Shown here: positions 41,809 to 54,547 of the stretch, piece by piece
Position numbering within the stretch: position 1 is the stretch's first letter
How the letters are laid out: each line of letters starts with the position of its first letter
NCBI RefSeq assembly: GCF_035497915.1
Contig: NZ_DATJCS010000025.1
Coordinates: 62,001-126,000 of the forward strand
Source of the DNA: Serpens sp035497915
GTDB lineage: Bacteria > Pseudomonadota > Gammaproteobacteria > Pseudomonadales > Pseudomonadaceae
Length of the DNA: 64,000 nucleotides
Direction of reading: 5' to 3'
Notes under the pieces: generated by a model
Told to the model about the DNA's origin: nothing
What the model saw: the letters and a program-made list of their open reading frames with translations, nothing else
The model's database searches: none
Program-made: the position numbers and the translations under genes

Positions 41809-43161
41809 ATGCACATCCACATTCTCGGCATCTGCGGCACCTTCATGGGTTCGCTGGCGGTGCTGGCCAAGGAACTCGGCCACCGTGTCACCGGCTCGGA
41901 CGCCAACGTCTACCCGCCGATGAGCACCCAGCTGGAAGCCCAGGGCATCCAGCTGATGCAGGGCTACCTGCCCGAGCACCTGCAGCCGGCGCCGGACCTG
42001 GTGGTGATCGGCAACGCCCTGTCGCGCGGCAACCCGGCGGTGGAATACGTGCTGAACCAGGGGCTGCCCTATACCAGCGGCCCGCAGTGGCTGGCCGACC
42101 ACGTGCTGCAGGGCCGCTGGGTGATGGCGGTGGCCGGCACCCACGGCAAGACCACCACCAGCAGCATGCTGGCGTGGATCCTCGAACACGCCGGCATGGC
42201 GCCGGGCTTCCTGATCGGCGGCGTGCCGCAGAACTTCGCCGTGTCGGCGCGTCTGGGCGGCACGCCGTTCTTCGTGGTCGAGGCCGACGAGTACGACAGC
42301 GCCTTCTTCGACAAGCGCTCCAAGTTCGTCCACTACCGGCCGCGCACCGCGATCCTCAACAACCTGGAATTCGACCACGCGGACATCTTCCCGGACCTGG
42401 CGGCCATCGAGCGGCAGTTCCATCACCTGGTGCGCACCATTCCCGGCGAGGGGCTGATCATTCATCCCACCACCGAGCAGGCCATCGAGCGCGTGCTGGG
42501 CATGGGCTGCTGGACCCCGGTGCAGACCACCGGCGAGGGCGGCGACTGGCGGGCGCGCCTGCTGGCCGAGGACGGCTCGCACTTCGAGGTGCTGTTCCAG
42601 GGCGAGTCGCAGGGCGAGGTGAACTGGACGCTGACCGGCCGCCACAACGTCGACAACGCCCTGGCCGCGCTGGCGGCGGCGCGGCATGTCGGGGTGGTGG
42701 GCGCGCTGGGTGCCGAGGCGCTGAGCCAGTTCCAGAGCGTCAAGCGGCGCATGGAGAAGGTCGCCGAGGTGAACGGCGTGACCATCTACGACGACTTCGC
42801 CCACCACCCGACCGCCATCGCCACCACTCTCGACGGCCTGCGCAAGAGCGTCGGCGATGCGTCGATCGTGGCCATCATCGAGCCGCGCTCCAATTCCATG
42901 AAGCTCGGCGCGCACCGCGACGGCCTGCCGGAATCCGTGGCCCAGGCCGATCAGGTGATCTGGTACGCGCCGGCGAACCTCGGCTGGGACCTGGGCGCCA
43001 CGGCGGCCGCCTGCCCGGTGCCGGCAGTGGTCTGCGATTCGCTGGAAGCGATCATCGCCCGGGTCAAATCCCAGGTGGCGCCCGGCACCCAGGTGGTGAT
43101 CATGAGCAACGGCGGCTTCGGCGGCCTGCACGGCAAGCTGGCCAAGGCGCTGGCGGAGTGA
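41809..43161 (+). CDS. mpl: UDP-MurNAc-tripeptide ligase Mpl
   Basis: Mpl reattaches recycled murein tripeptide to UDP-MurNAc in the peptidoglycan recycling pathway. The 450-residue Mur-ligase has MHIHILGICGTFMGSLAVLA at the start, the ATP-binding AGTHGKTTTSSMLAWIL, the segment EADEYDSAFFDKRSKFVHYR and the C-terminal FAHHPTAIATTLDGLRK. GAGG precedes the ATG at 41809. The frame is open further upstream but the family begins here. A block of tandem palindromic repeats follows. Confidence 0.96.
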   Translation: MHIHILGICGTFMGSLAVLAKELGHRVTGSDANVYPPMSTQLEAQGIQLMQGYLPEHLQPAPDLVVIGNALSRGNPAVEYVLNQGLPYTSGPQWLADHVLQGRWVMAVAGTHGKTTTSSMLAWILEHAGMAPGFLIGGVPQNFAVSARLGGTPFFVVEADEYDSAFFDKRSKFVHYRPRTAILNNLEFDHADIFPDLAAIERQFHHLVRTIPGEGLIIHPTTEQAIERVLGMGCWTPVQTTGEGGDWRARLLAEDGSHFEVLFQGESQGEVNWTLTGRHNVDNALAALAAARHVGVVGALGAEALSQFQSVKRRMEKVAEVNGVTIYDDFAHHPTAIATTLDGLRKSVGDASIVAIIEPRSNSMKLGAHRDGLPESVAQADQVIWYAPANLGWDLGATAAACPVPAVVCDSLEAIIARVKSQVAPGTQVVIMSNGGFGGLHGKLAKALAE

Positions 43162-43178
43162 AGCGTCGCACGGACGTT

Positions 43179-43275
43179 CCCTCTCCCCTCGCGGGAGAGG
43201 GTTAGGGAGAGGGGGCGATGCACCGAGAATTCACCCTCTCCCCCGGCCCCTCTCCCGTCAAGGGAGAGGGGAGAA
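43179..43275. repeat. Purine/pyrimidine-biased inverted repeat (CCCTCTCCC type)
   Basis: CCCTCTCCCCTCGCGGGAGA, GGGTTAGGGAGAGGG and then CACCCTCTCCCCCGGCCCCT ending GTCAAGGGAGAGGGG. It is a known style of intergenic repeat in gammaproteobacteria and differs from the REP families elsewhere in the window. It lies between mpl and ubiX. Confidence 0.8.
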
Positions 43276-43306
43276 GCCTCCGCAACCAACCCACGAGGAA
43301 GGCAAC

Positions 43307-43936
43307 ATGACCGGCCCGCAACGCATCACCCTGGCGATGACCGGCGCTTCCGGCGCCCAGTACGGCCTGCGCCTGCTCGACTGCCTGGTGCAGGAGGAGC
43401 GCGAGGTGCATTTCCTGATCTCCAAGGCCGCGCAACTGGTGCTGGCCACCGAGACCGACGTGGTGCTGCCGGCCAAGCCGCAGGCCATGCAGGCGTTTCT
43501 CACTGAATACACCGGCGCCGCGCCGGGGCAGATCCGCGTGTACGGCAAGGAAGACTGGATGGCCCCGGTGGCCTCCGGCTCCGGCGCGCCGGGCGCCATG
43601 GTGGTGGTGCCCTGTTCCACCGGCACCCTGTCGGCGATCGCCAGCGGCGCCTGCAACAACCTGATCGAGCGCGCCGCCGACGTGGCCCTCAAGGAGCGCC
43701 GTCAGCTGATCCTGGTGCCGCGCGAGGCGCCGTACTCCAGCATCCACCTGGAGAACATGCTCAGGCTGTCGAACATGGGCGTGACCATCCTGCCGGCCTC
43801 GCCGGGCTTCTATAACCAGCCGCAGACCGTCGAGGACCTGGTGGACTTCGTGGTGGCGCGCGTCCTCAATTGCCTGGGCGTGCCCCAGGACCTGCTGCCG
43901 CGCTGGGGCGAGCACCATCTGGTCAGCGACGATTGA
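43307..43936 (+). CDS. ubiX: Flavin prenyltransferase UbiX
   Basis: UbiX makes the prenylated FMN cofactor needed by the UbiD decarboxylase in ubiquinone synthesis. The 209-residue protein has MTGASGAQYGLRLLDCL at the N-terminus, the FMN-binding CSTGTLSAIASGACNNLIER and LVPREAPYSSIHLENMLRLS, then PASPGFYNQPQTVEDLVDFV near the end. GAGGAAGG precedes the ATG. Order mpl-ubiX is conserved in Pseudomonas. Confidence 0.96.
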   Translation: MTGPQRITLAMTGASGAQYGLRLLDCLVQEEREVHFLISKAAQLVLATETDVVLPAKPQAMQAFLTEYTGAAPGQIRVYGKEDWMAPVASGSGAPGAMVVVPCSTGTLSAIASGACNNLIERAADVALKERRQLILVPREAPYSSIHLENMLRLSNMGVTILPASPGFYNQPQTVEDLVDFVVARVLNCLGVPQDLLPRWGEHHLVSDD

Positions 43937-44003
43937 CCTGGATCGGCGCCGCTCGCCGAGGCAGCGCCGATAATCCGGACACGAGCCATACAGGGAGTCG
44001 AGT

Positions 44004-45806
<1,803 letters not shown>

Positions 45807-45819
45807 GGCGGACAGCCCG

Positions 45820-45890
45820 AAAAGCTCGCGGACGAGTCCGCTCCCACGGCCCAGTACAGACCCTGTGGGAGCGAATTCATTCGCGAGCTT
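45820..45890. repeat. REP-type inverted pair
   Basis: AAGCTCGCGGACGAGTCCGCTCCCA and, facing it, TGTGGGAGCGAATTCATTCG. First part of a 318-base gene-free gap after the FtsH-like gene. Confidence 0.85.
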
Positions 45891-45913
45891 CTGGTATCCG
45901 TCGGCAGGCAGGG

Positions 45914-46108
45914 CCTGTAGGGCCGGCTTTACGCCATCCCTCGATCGGCACCGGCCGAAGCGCGGTACCCCTGCAGGGCCGGCTTTACGCCGGCCAGCAG
46001 AGTTGAAGACCGCGCCTTGATGTCGTCCCCACCGCCGTCGGCCGGGCTAAACCCGGCCCCACAACGACCGGCTGTGTGGTCCCGTCGCGGCTAAAGCCCC
46101 TCCCGCAA
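45914..46108. repeat. Cluster of REP-like units, GCCGGCTTTACGCCGGC type
   Basis: A truncated unit (CCTGTAGGGCCGGCTTTACG at 45914), a complete unit (CTGCAGGGCCGGCTTTACGC at 45971), an inverted unit (GTCGGCCGGGCTAAACCCGG ending about 46064) and a weak GTCGCGGCTAAAGCCCCTCC relic (46084-46108). Apart from these the gap to 46124 holds no gene. Confidence 0.8.
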
Positions 46109-46124
46109 AGGCAGGGCGGGGCGG

Positions 46125-46991
46125 TCAGGCGCTCACGCCCACCACTTCACCCGTGGCGTCCGCCAGGCCGTACTTGCCCTTGCCGTCGCGCACCACGCGG
46201 CCGATGGCGATCTTGGGGTCGTGGGTGAACACCAGGCGGCCGTTGTTGAGCAGCATGCGCTCGAGGAGCATTTCCTTTTCCTCGATCAGGCCTTCCGGGA
46301 AGCGGTCGTAGCCCATGGTGATCGGCAGGTGCACCCAGGGCGAGCCGGGGATCAGGTCGCCGGGGTAGAGCACCGGGCCGTTGGGCATGGCGATCTCCGG
46401 CAGCATCTGCCCGGGGGTGTGGCCATCGCTCCAGTGCAGGCGCCAGCCTTCGCCGAGCTGCGCGCAGTCGGGGGCTTCGTCGATCAGTTCCAGACGACCG
46501 CTGTCTTCCAGCAGCGTCAGCAGGGAGGGGATATACGAGGCGCGGTCCCGCGAGTGCGGGTTCTGCGCACGTTTCCACTGGCGCTTGCCGACCAGGAAGC
46601 GCGCGTTGGGGAACAGCAGGCGCGGCGGCTGGCCTTCTTCCCAGGCGGCGAGCAGGCCGCCGGCGTGGTCGAAGTGCAGATGGGTGAGCACCACCAGGTC
46701 GATGTCCTCGTGGCTCAGGCCAACGGCGGCCAGGTTGTCGAGCAGCACGTGACGGTCTTCCTGCACGCCGAAGCGCTGCTTGAGCTCCGGGGCGAAGAAG
46801 GCGCCGATGCCGGACTCGACCAGGATGTTGCGTCCGGGCTCCTGCACCAGCAGCGCGCGGCAGCCCAGATCGATGCGGTTCTGCTCGTCCGGTTGCATCC
46901 AGCGCTCCCAGAGCGCCTTGGGGGCGTTGCCGAACATGGCGCCGCCATCGAGTTTCTGGCTGTTGCCCAGCAGAGTGGTCAGGGTTCGCAT
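46125..46991 (-). CDS. Metallo-beta-lactamase-fold hydrolase
   Basis: A 288-residue MBL-fold enzyme. The metal motif is LTHLHFDHAGGL (HxHxDH), with further ligands in WSDGHTPGQML and LYPGDLIPG and a final FTHDPKIAIG. The length and the MRTLTTLLGNSQKLDGGAMF start resemble lactonase-like or thioester-hydrolase MBL proteins. GGAG precedes the ATG. It lies after the acyl-CoA dehydrogenase gene but behind a strong terminator; a role on an acyl-CoA or lactone product of that pathway is inference. Confidence 0.85.
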   Translation of the reverse strand: MRTLTTLLGNSQKLDGGAMFGNAPKALWERWMQPDEQNRIDLGCRALLVQEPGRNILVESGIGAFFAPELKQRFGVQEDRHVLLDNLAAVGLSHEDIDLVVLTHLHFDHAGGLLAAWEEGQPPRLLFPNARFLVGKRQWKRAQNPHSRDRASYIPSLLTLLEDSGRLELIDEAPDCAQLGEGWRLHWSDGHTPGQMLPEIAMPNGPVLYPGDLIPGSPWVHLPITMGYDRFPEGLIEEKEMLLERMLLNNGRLVFTHDPKIAIGRVVRDGKGKYGLADATGEVVGVSA

Positions 46992-47036
46992 GTTGTTATT
47001 CTCCTGGCCTGCCGCCGCCCGCAGGGCGGCAGCGAA

Positions 47037-47078
47037 ATAAAAAAGCGCGACACCAAAAGCGAGGGGTTGCGTCGCGCA
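47037..47078 (-). terminator. Rho-independent terminator after the acyl-CoA dehydrogenase gene
   Basis: On the minus strand GCGCGAC and GTCGCGC form a stem around a 19-base loop, followed by TTTTTTATTT. It separates the dehydrogenase from the MBL-fold gene. Confidence 0.8.
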
Positions 47079-47116
47079 AGTGACTGAATGGTGGTGCTTT
47101 GTCGGCGATCCAACCA

Positions 47117-48895
<1,779 letters not shown>

Positions 48896-48912
48896 CAGGG
48901 AATCCTCGATGG

Positions 48913-48940
48913 ACGCCGCAGGCGCAAGCCTGCGGCGTCA
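48913..48940 (-). other. Perfect 12-bp hairpin before the acyl-CoA dehydrogenase ribosome site
   Basis: GACGCCGCAGGC, GCAA and GCCTGCGGCGTC form a perfect stem with a tetraloop in the 5' untranslated region, without a U-tract. It may stabilise the mRNA or regulate the downstream gene. Confidence 0.6.
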
Positions 48941-48944
48941 GGGA

Positions 48945-48980
48945 ATAAAACGGGGCCGGCGCGGTGAGGCGCCGACCCAA
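48945..48980 (-). terminator. Intrinsic terminator of the permease gene
   Basis: On the minus strand GGTCGGCGC, CTCACC and GCGCCGGCC (one wobble pair) are followed by CCGTTTTATT, right after the permease stop. Confidence 0.7.
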
Positions 48981-48983
48981 GGG

Positions 48984-50378
48984 TCAGTCGGCCTTGGGGG
49001 CGGGGGCGCCCTGATCAGGGGAGCCGCTGACAGAATCCTTGCTGCTGGCGAATTTCAGCAGGTGGGTGCGCTCCACCAGGATGTACAGCACCGCGCCGGC
49101 GGCCAGGCCCCAGCCCGCGCCGTAGACGGCGAGCACCACGCCCATGGTGCCGGCGATGCCGCGCTCGGTGTTGTTGTTGAGCTGCTCGAAGCCGACCATC
49201 AGGCAGATGTAGCCGGTGAGGATCAGCGTCAGCGACAGGGCGATCGGCAGCACCGGCTGGAAGAAGCTCACCAGCGGCAGGATGAACAGCGCGATGAAGC
49301 CGGTGATCCAGAAGGTGCCGGCGCCGCTGTAGATGGAATCCATCGCCTTGCGGCCGTACTTGTAGCGCTCGGCCATGGTGGCGGCCACCGCGGTCCACAG
49401 CGGGCCGGCCAGGCCCGGGTAGGGCGCGAAGAAGGCGTGCAGGGCGTTGCGGATGGCGGTCACCAGGTGGATGCGGTCGACGTTGTTGTCGATCTTCTCG
49501 TCGGTGCGCAGCTCATCGGCGCGCTGCATCAGCGACTGGCCGACGATGATGTCGCCGAAGGCGATCACGTAGGCGATGATTGCGGTGGGCACGGCGAGCA
49601 GGAACACCTGGGCGTCCGGGAAGCCGACGCTGAACGGCAGGTAGTTCCACATTTCGCCGAAGGCCGGCGCGGTGATGCCCCACTTGACGTCCGGCATGTC
49701 GTATTCGCCGACGGCGATGCCGATGAAGATGGCCACCAGCATGCCCGGCACCATGCCGTAGTTGACGATCTTGCGGGCGAACGGCACGCGCTCGGTGAGG
49801 CCCTTGAAGGACACCGAGAACATCAGGTACAGGCAGATCAGGCTGCCCAGCACCAGCGAGATCGGCGTGTTGGCCAGACGGCCGCCGGCGTCGATTTCGC
49901 CGATCAGCGCGGCGATGCCGGCGCCGATGATGATGCCGCCCTTCATCGAGTTGGGGATCAGTCGCACCAGCACGCTGCCCAGCCGGGTGATGCCGAGGAA
50001 CAGGAAGATCACGAACACCAGGAACTGCAGGGCGAACAGCGCCTGGATGGCCTGCGGGCCCGGCTCGAAGTTGCCGAGGAACAGCAGCACCACCGGAATG
50101 CCGGGCGTGATCCAGCCCGGCACCAGCGGCACGCCGAGCAGCGCCGGCAGCATGAAGCCGATGCCGCACACCACCACGTAGGCCAGCGCCACGTCGTAGG
50201 GCAGGCCGAGGAATTTCATCAGCAGCGGAATCATGCCCAGGCTGACCACGAACATGATCAGCGCCTGGAGCATCTCCGCGGTTTCCCAGCGGTAGTGAAC
50301 GAACGGCAGGCGGATTTTGAACGGGCCGAAGGCCCAGAACGGCTGCTCGGCGCCGTCCTTGCGATGAATCATTTGCAT
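48984..50378 (-). CDS. NCS2-type (SLC23) permease
   Basis: A 464-residue inner-membrane transporter with 12 to 14 hydrophobic spans (for example EMLQALIMFVVSLGMIPLLM, LAYVVVCGIGFMLPALLGVP, GGIIIGAGIAALIG) and the core IAYVIAFGDIIVGQSLMQRA and LVSFFQPVLPIALSLTLILT. It belongs to the xanthine/uracil permease superfamily by these segments but lacks a clear purine-type signature. Being flanked by acyl-CoA ligase and dehydrogenase genes, it may carry a carboxylate; this is inference. Its own terminator follows. Confidence 0.8.
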   Translation of the reverse strand: MQMIHRKDGAEQPFWAFGPFKIRLPFVHYRWETAEMLQALIMFVVSLGMIPLLMKFLGLPYDVALAYVVVCGIGFMLPALLGVPLVPGWITPGIPVVLLFLGNFEPGPQAIQALFALQFLVFVIFLFLGITRLGSVLVRLIPNSMKGGIIIGAGIAALIGEIDAGGRLANTPISLVLGSLICLYLMFSVSFKGLTERVPFARKIVNYGMVPGMLVAIFIGIAVGEYDMPDVKWGITAPAFGEMWNYLPFSVGFPDAQVFLLAVPTAIIAYVIAFGDIIVGQSLMQRADELRTDEKIDNNVDRIHLVTAIRNALHAFFAPYPGLAGPLWTAVAATMAERYKYGRKAMDSIYSGAGTFWITGFIALFILPLVSFFQPVLPIALSLTLILTGYICLMVGFEQLNNNTERGIAGTMGVVLAVYGAGWGLAAGAVLYILVERTHLLKFASSKDSVSGSPDQGAPAPKAD

Positions 50379-50477
50379 GCGGAATCTCCGTCGGCCGGGC
50401 GCGAGGCGCGGCCGTTTTGTTGTTGTTGTGAAACGGGCGGAAGCGGGGCGACCGGTGTGGTCGCCCGGAGTGACGCG

Positions 50478-52097
50478 CTACAGGGCCTTGGCCATGTCAC
50501 GCAGCACGTATTTCTGGATCTTCCCGGTGCTGGTCTTGGGCAGCGTGGTGAAGACCACGGTTTTCGGTACCTTGAACGCCGCCAGGTGTTCGCGGCAGAA
50601 GGCGACGATGTCCTGCTGGCTGGCCTGGTGGCCGGCCTTGAGGGTGATGAAGGCACAGGGCGTCTCGCCCCACTTCTCGTCGGGGCGGGCCACCACGGCG
50701 GCTTCCAGCACGTCAGGATGGCGGTACAGCACGCCTTCGACCTCGATGGTGGAAATGTTCTCGCCGCCGGAAATGATGATGTCCTTCAGGCGGTCCTTGA
50801 TCTCCACGTAACCGTCCGGGTGGCACACGGCCAGGTCGCCGGTGTGGAACCAGCCGCCGTGGAAGGCTTCCTCGGTGGCGGTGGGGTTCTTCAGGTAACC
50901 CTTCATCACGGTGTTGCCGCGCATGAAGATCTCGCCGATGGTCTCGCCGTCGCGCGGCACCGGTTCGAGGGTCTTCGGGTCGCCGACCATCACGCCTTCC
51001 AGGGTCGGGTAGCGCACGCCCTGGCGGGCCTTGATGCGCGCGCGCTCGTCCAGGCTCAGTTCATCCCACTCGCCATGCCAGGCGCACACGGTGACCGGGC
51101 CATACACCTCGGTGAGGCCGTACACGTGGGTGACCTTGATGCCCATTTCCTCCACGGCGCCGATCACCTTGGCCGGCGGCGCGGCGCCGGCGACCATGGC
51201 GTGCACCGGGTGGTCGATGGCCGCCTTGGCTTCCGGCGGCATGTTGACCAGCGCGTTGAGCACGATGGGTGCGCCGCACATATGGGTGACCTGCTCGTCG
51301 CGGATCAGGTTGAGGATCTTCTGCGGATCGACGCGGCGCAGGAACACGTGCACGCCGGCCAGCGCGGTGACGGTCCAGGGGTAGCACCAGCCGTTGCAGT
51401 GGAACATCGGCAGGGTCCACAGGTAGACCGGCTGCATGCCCATCGACCAGGTCATCTGGTTGCCCAGCGCGTTCAGATAGGCGCCGCGGTGGTGGTAGAC
51501 CACACCCTTGGGGTTGCCGGTGGTGCCGGAGGTGTAGTTGAGGCTGATCGCCTCCCACTCGTCGTCCGGCCACTGCCAGGCGAACTCCGGATCGCCCTCG
51601 GTGAGGAAGGCCTCGTAGTCCAGCGCGCTGACCGCCTCACCCTCGCCGTATTCGGGGTCGTCCACGTCGATCACCAGGATCGGCCGGCCGAGCATGCCCA
51701 CGGCGGCGTGGATCACTTCATGGAACTCGCGGTCGGTGATCAGCGCCTTGGCCTCGCCGTGCTGCAGCATGAAGGCGATGGCCTCGGCGTCCAGGCGCAC
51801 GTTCAGGGTGTTGAGCACCGCGCCGATCATCGGCACGCCGAAATGCGCTTCGAGCATGGCCGGGATGTTCGGCAACATCACCGCCACCGTGTCGCCCTTC
51901 TTGATGCCGCGACCGGCCAGCGCCGAGGCCAGGCGGCGGCAGCGCGCGTAGGTCTCGGCCCAGTTGCGCCGAATGGAGCCGTGGACAACCGCCGGGTAAT
52001 GCGGATAGATGGCGGCCGTGCGCTCGATGAAGCTCAGCGGCGAAAGGGCGATGTGGTTGACGGGGGAGCGGGCCAGGCCCTGTTCGAAGATGGACAT
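50478..52097 (-). CDS. Medium-chain-type acyl-CoA ligase (AMP-binding)
   Basis: A 539-residue adenylate-forming enzyme that activates a carboxylic acid to its CoA thioester. The P-loop YTSGTTGNPKGVVYHHRGAY, the motif YGLTEVYGP, the GWFHTGDLAVCHPDGYVEIK segment with DRLKDIIISGGENISTIEVE and the catalytic lysine in TSTGKIQKYVL are all present. Start MSIFEQGLARSPVNHIALSP is as in AlkK-like medium-chain ligases. A hairpin (GGGCGACC...GGTCGCCC at about 50439-50463) separates it from the permease. It is divergent from the sensor kinase gene, which probably controls it. Confidence 0.9.
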   Translation of the reverse strand: MSIFEQGLARSPVNHIALSPLSFIERTAAIYPHYPAVVHGSIRRNWAETYARCRRLASALAGRGIKKGDTVAVMLPNIPAMLEAHFGVPMIGAVLNTLNVRLDAEAIAFMLQHGEAKALITDREFHEVIHAAVGMLGRPILVIDVDDPEYGEGEAVSALDYEAFLTEGDPEFAWQWPDDEWEAISLNYTSGTTGNPKGVVYHHRGAYLNALGNQMTWSMGMQPVYLWTLPMFHCNGWCYPWTVTALAGVHVFLRRVDPQKILNLIRDEQVTHMCGAPIVLNALVNMPPEAKAAIDHPVHAMVAGAAPPAKVIGAVEEMGIKVTHVYGLTEVYGPVTVCAWHGEWDELSLDERARIKARQGVRYPTLEGVMVGDPKTLEPVPRDGETIGEIFMRGNTVMKGYLKNPTATEEAFHGGWFHTGDLAVCHPDGYVEIKDRLKDIIISGGENISTIEVEGVLYRHPDVLEAAVVARPDEKWGETPCAFITLKAGHQASQQDIVAFCREHLAAFKVPKTVVFTTLPKTSTGKIQKYVLRDMAKAL

Positions 52098-52225
52098 GCA
52101 CGTTACCTGCGGCTGATTGTTGGCTCTGGTTATGAGTTGCCGGGTCGGGGCCTCTGCGGTTTGTGACAGCGCGGGCCCGTACCTTTCTGCAAGCTGGCTT
52201 TACTTATAGAGAGCGCGTAGGTGGA

Positions 52226-52262
52226 TTGGTATATAAACCAAGGTTTTATAGTGGTTTTACTA
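52226..52262. promoter_or_regulatory. AT-rich palindrome and repeats in the divergent promoter region
   Basis: The 182-base divergent region is AT-rich compared with its surroundings and holds the near-perfect palindrome TTGGTATATAAACCAA (52226-52241), followed by a direct repeat GGTTTTATAG/TGGTTTTACTAG. Such a site between a LuxR-type regulator operon and its likely target fits a response-regulator binding site. Confidence 0.55.
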
Positions 52263-52279
52263 GATCGGATTTCGCATAG

Positions 52280-54547
52280 ATGAAGGCGATGGAATTGCAG
52301 TCACAGTTGCTGTTGCGCCGGGTGGGCGAGCAGCGCCCGCTGGCGGAGTGCGCGGCGGCGCTGTGCGAGCTGCTGCGCGGCTGCCCGCCGGTGCTGGCGG
52401 TCTGGTACCTGGCCTGGCAGCCGGCCAGTGGCAGCTACCTTCCGGTGTGCGGGGGGCGCCTGCCGCCAGCGGCGGACGATCCGCTGACCCTCAACGACCA
52501 GCCGCTGCATGCGCTGCTGCAGCAGCAGGCGCGGCTGTCGCTGGCCGAGCTGCGCCAGGTGCCCTGCTGGCTGGCCGGCCGGCTGCGCCGCGCCGGCATC
52601 GGGCAGGGGCTGGCGCAACCCCTGGCGTTGCAACCAGGGCAGCCCGGTCTGCTGTTGCTGCAGCTGGAGGACGGCGCCGGCGAGCAGGCCCTGGAGCTGG
52701 CGCTGGCCCTGCTGCGCAGCCTGCTGGCCACGGCCGCCGGCCAGCCGTCGGGGACCCCCTGGCTGGACGCCGATCCGCAACCGGCGCTGCTGCTGGATGG
52801 CGACGCCGAGCCGCTGGGCCACAACAGCGCCTGGCAGCGGCTGCTCGCCGGCCAGCCCGCCGAGCGCTTGCTGCCGGTCAACCATGTGCAGCTGGTGCGC
52901 GCCTGCCTGGCCCAGCGCCGGGCCATCGAGGGCGTCGAGGCCAGCGCCGACGAGCGCATCCTGCTGTGGAGCTATGTCCCGGATCCGGCGGCTAGCCGCG
53001 TGCTGGCGCGCTGTCGCGACGCCAGCGCCGAGGTGCGCGCCGGTCGCGAGGCGGCGCGCGCCCGGCGCCTGTACCGGCTGATCACCGAGAACACCACCGA
53101 CCTGATCTCCCGCCACACCCTGGACGGCCGTTTCCTCGACGCCTCGCCGGCCAGCTGGACGCTGCTCGGTTACTGGCCGGAGGAATTGCGCGGCTCGCTG
53201 GCGCATGCGCTGTTCCACCCCCAGGACCTGACCCAGCTGGTGGCGCGCGCGCGCAGCGCCCTGGAGCAGGACGGCTACCACACCATGACCTACCGCGCGC
53301 GGCATCGCGACGGCCATTACCTGTGGTTCGAGACCGCCAGCCGGGCGATTCGCGAGACCTACACCGGTGAGGTGGTGGAGGTGGTCAGCGTGTCCCGCGA
53401 CATCACCGCCCGCGTGCAGGCGGAGGAGAATCGCCGGCGCCTGGCCGAGGTGGTGGAGGTGAACACCGACCTGGTGATGTTCGTCGACGCCGAGGGGCGG
53501 CTGACCTACCTCAACCCGGCGGCGCGCCGCGCCCTGGATGTGGCGGGCGACGCGCTGCCGGCACTGGAGACGCTGCTCGGCGCCGAGGACCTGCGGCGCC
53601 TGCGCGGTGAAGGCCGCGAATGCGCCGAGCAGCGCGGTGTGTGGAGCGGCGAAGTGCGTCTGCAACCCTGTGAGGCGGGTGCCTCGCTGCCGGTGTCGCT
53701 GGTGCTGCTGGCCCATCGGCCGACCAGTGGCGAGCGTTACTACTCGCTGGTGGCCCGCGACATGACCGAGCGCGAACTGCGCGAGGCCCAGCAGCGCCGC
53801 CACCAGGACGAGCTGGCGCACACCGCGCGGCTGGTCACCCTGGGTGAGCTGGCCTCGGGCATCGCCCACGAAATCAACCAGCCGCTGGCGGCGGTGGTCA
53901 ACTACGCCGGTGCCAGCCAGCGCTACCTGCAAGCGCTGGGCAGCAACCCGCAGGCCGCCGAGCGCATCGCCCAGGGGCTGGCGCGCATCACCGAGCAGGC
54001 CAACCACGCCTCCGCAGTCATCCGCCGCCTGCGCGCCTTTCTGCGCAAGGGCCAGCGCCGCATGCAGGCCCTCGACGTGGCGCAGGTGGCGCGCGAGGCC
54101 GTGCGCCTGTGCGCCTGGGAGGCGGCGCAGGCGCAGGTGACGGTGGAGGAGCGAATGGACGACAATCTGCCGCCGGCCTATGCCGACCCGGTGCTGCTCG
54201 AACAGGTGCTGCTCAACCTGTTGCGCAACGCCATCGACGCCAACCGCGAGCGACACGCCGGGGCCGCCTCGTACATCGTGCTGAGCACCGCCCTGCAACA
54301 CGGCGAGCTGTGTGTGCGGGTCGAGGACCAGGGCCCCGGCGCGGACGCCGAGCGCCTGACACAGATGTTCACGCCGTTCTTCACCAGCAAGCCGGACGGC
54401 CTCGGGCTGGGCCTGTCGATGAGCCGCAGCATCGTCGAAGGCTTCGGCGGCGCGCTGGAGGCACGGCCCGGCAAGCAGGGTGGCCTGTGTCTGGAGTGCC
54501 GTCTGCCGCTGCGCGAAAACAACAACGAAACAGGGAACCGGCCATGA
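52280..54547 (+). CDS. PAS-containing sensor histidine kinase, FixL-like
   Basis: A 755-residue soluble or peripheral histidine kinase. The first 265 residues are not recognised. A PAS domain follows (LYRLITENTTDLISRHTLDG, then YRARHRDGHYLWFETASRAI), then a second PAS (VNTDLVMFVDAEGRLTYLNP), the HisKA with GELASGIAHEINQPLAAVVN (His about 530) and HATPase with LLRNAIDANRER, VEDQGPGADAERL and FTSKPDGLGLGLSMSRSIVE. No membrane span is clear, suggesting a cytosolic signal. The ATG is 52280 or 52289; the ribosome site is weak. Its stop overlaps the regulator start (ATGA). Confidence 0.92.
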   Translation: MKAMELQSQLLLRRVGEQRPLAECAAALCELLRGCPPVLAVWYLAWQPASGSYLPVCGGRLPPAADDPLTLNDQPLHALLQQQARLSLAELRQVPCWLAGRLRRAGIGQGLAQPLALQPGQPGLLLLQLEDGAGEQALELALALLRSLLATAAGQPSGTPWLDADPQPALLLDGDAEPLGHNSAWQRLLAGQPAERLLPVNHVQLVRACLAQRRAIEGVEASADERILLWSYVPDPAASRVLARCRDASAEVRAGREAARARRLYRLITENTTDLISRHTLDGRFLDASPASWTLLGYWPEELRGSLAHALFHPQDLTQLVARARSALEQDGYHTMTYRARHRDGHYLWFETASRAIRETYTGEVVEVVSVSRDITARVQAEENRRRLAEVVEVNTDLVMFVDAEGRLTYLNPAARRALDVAGDALPALETLLGAEDLRRLRGEGRECAEQRGVWSGEVRLQPCEAGASLPVSLVLLAHRPTSGERYYSLVARDMTERELREAQQRRHQDELAHTARLVTLGELASGIAHEINQPLAAVVNYAGASQRYLQALGSNPQAAERIAQGLARITEQANHASAVIRRLRAFLRKGQRRMQALDVAQVAREAVRLCAWEAAQAQVTVEERMDDNLPPAYADPVLLEQVLLNLLRNAIDANRERHAGAASYIVLSTALQHGELCVRVEDQGPGADAERLTQMFTPFFTSKPDGLGLGLSMSRSIVEGFGGALEARPGKQGGLCLECRLPLRENNNETGNRP

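Noticed and set aside
40003..43131. Open frame of 1042 codons on the minus strand across aldehyde dehydrogenase and mpl
   Set aside because: It runs out of frame through two confidently identified genes and has no recognisable domain.
48909..52166. Open frame of 1085 codons on the plus strand opposite the permease and ligase genes
   Set aside because: Shadow of two genes on the other strand; Gln/His/Val-rich with no motif.
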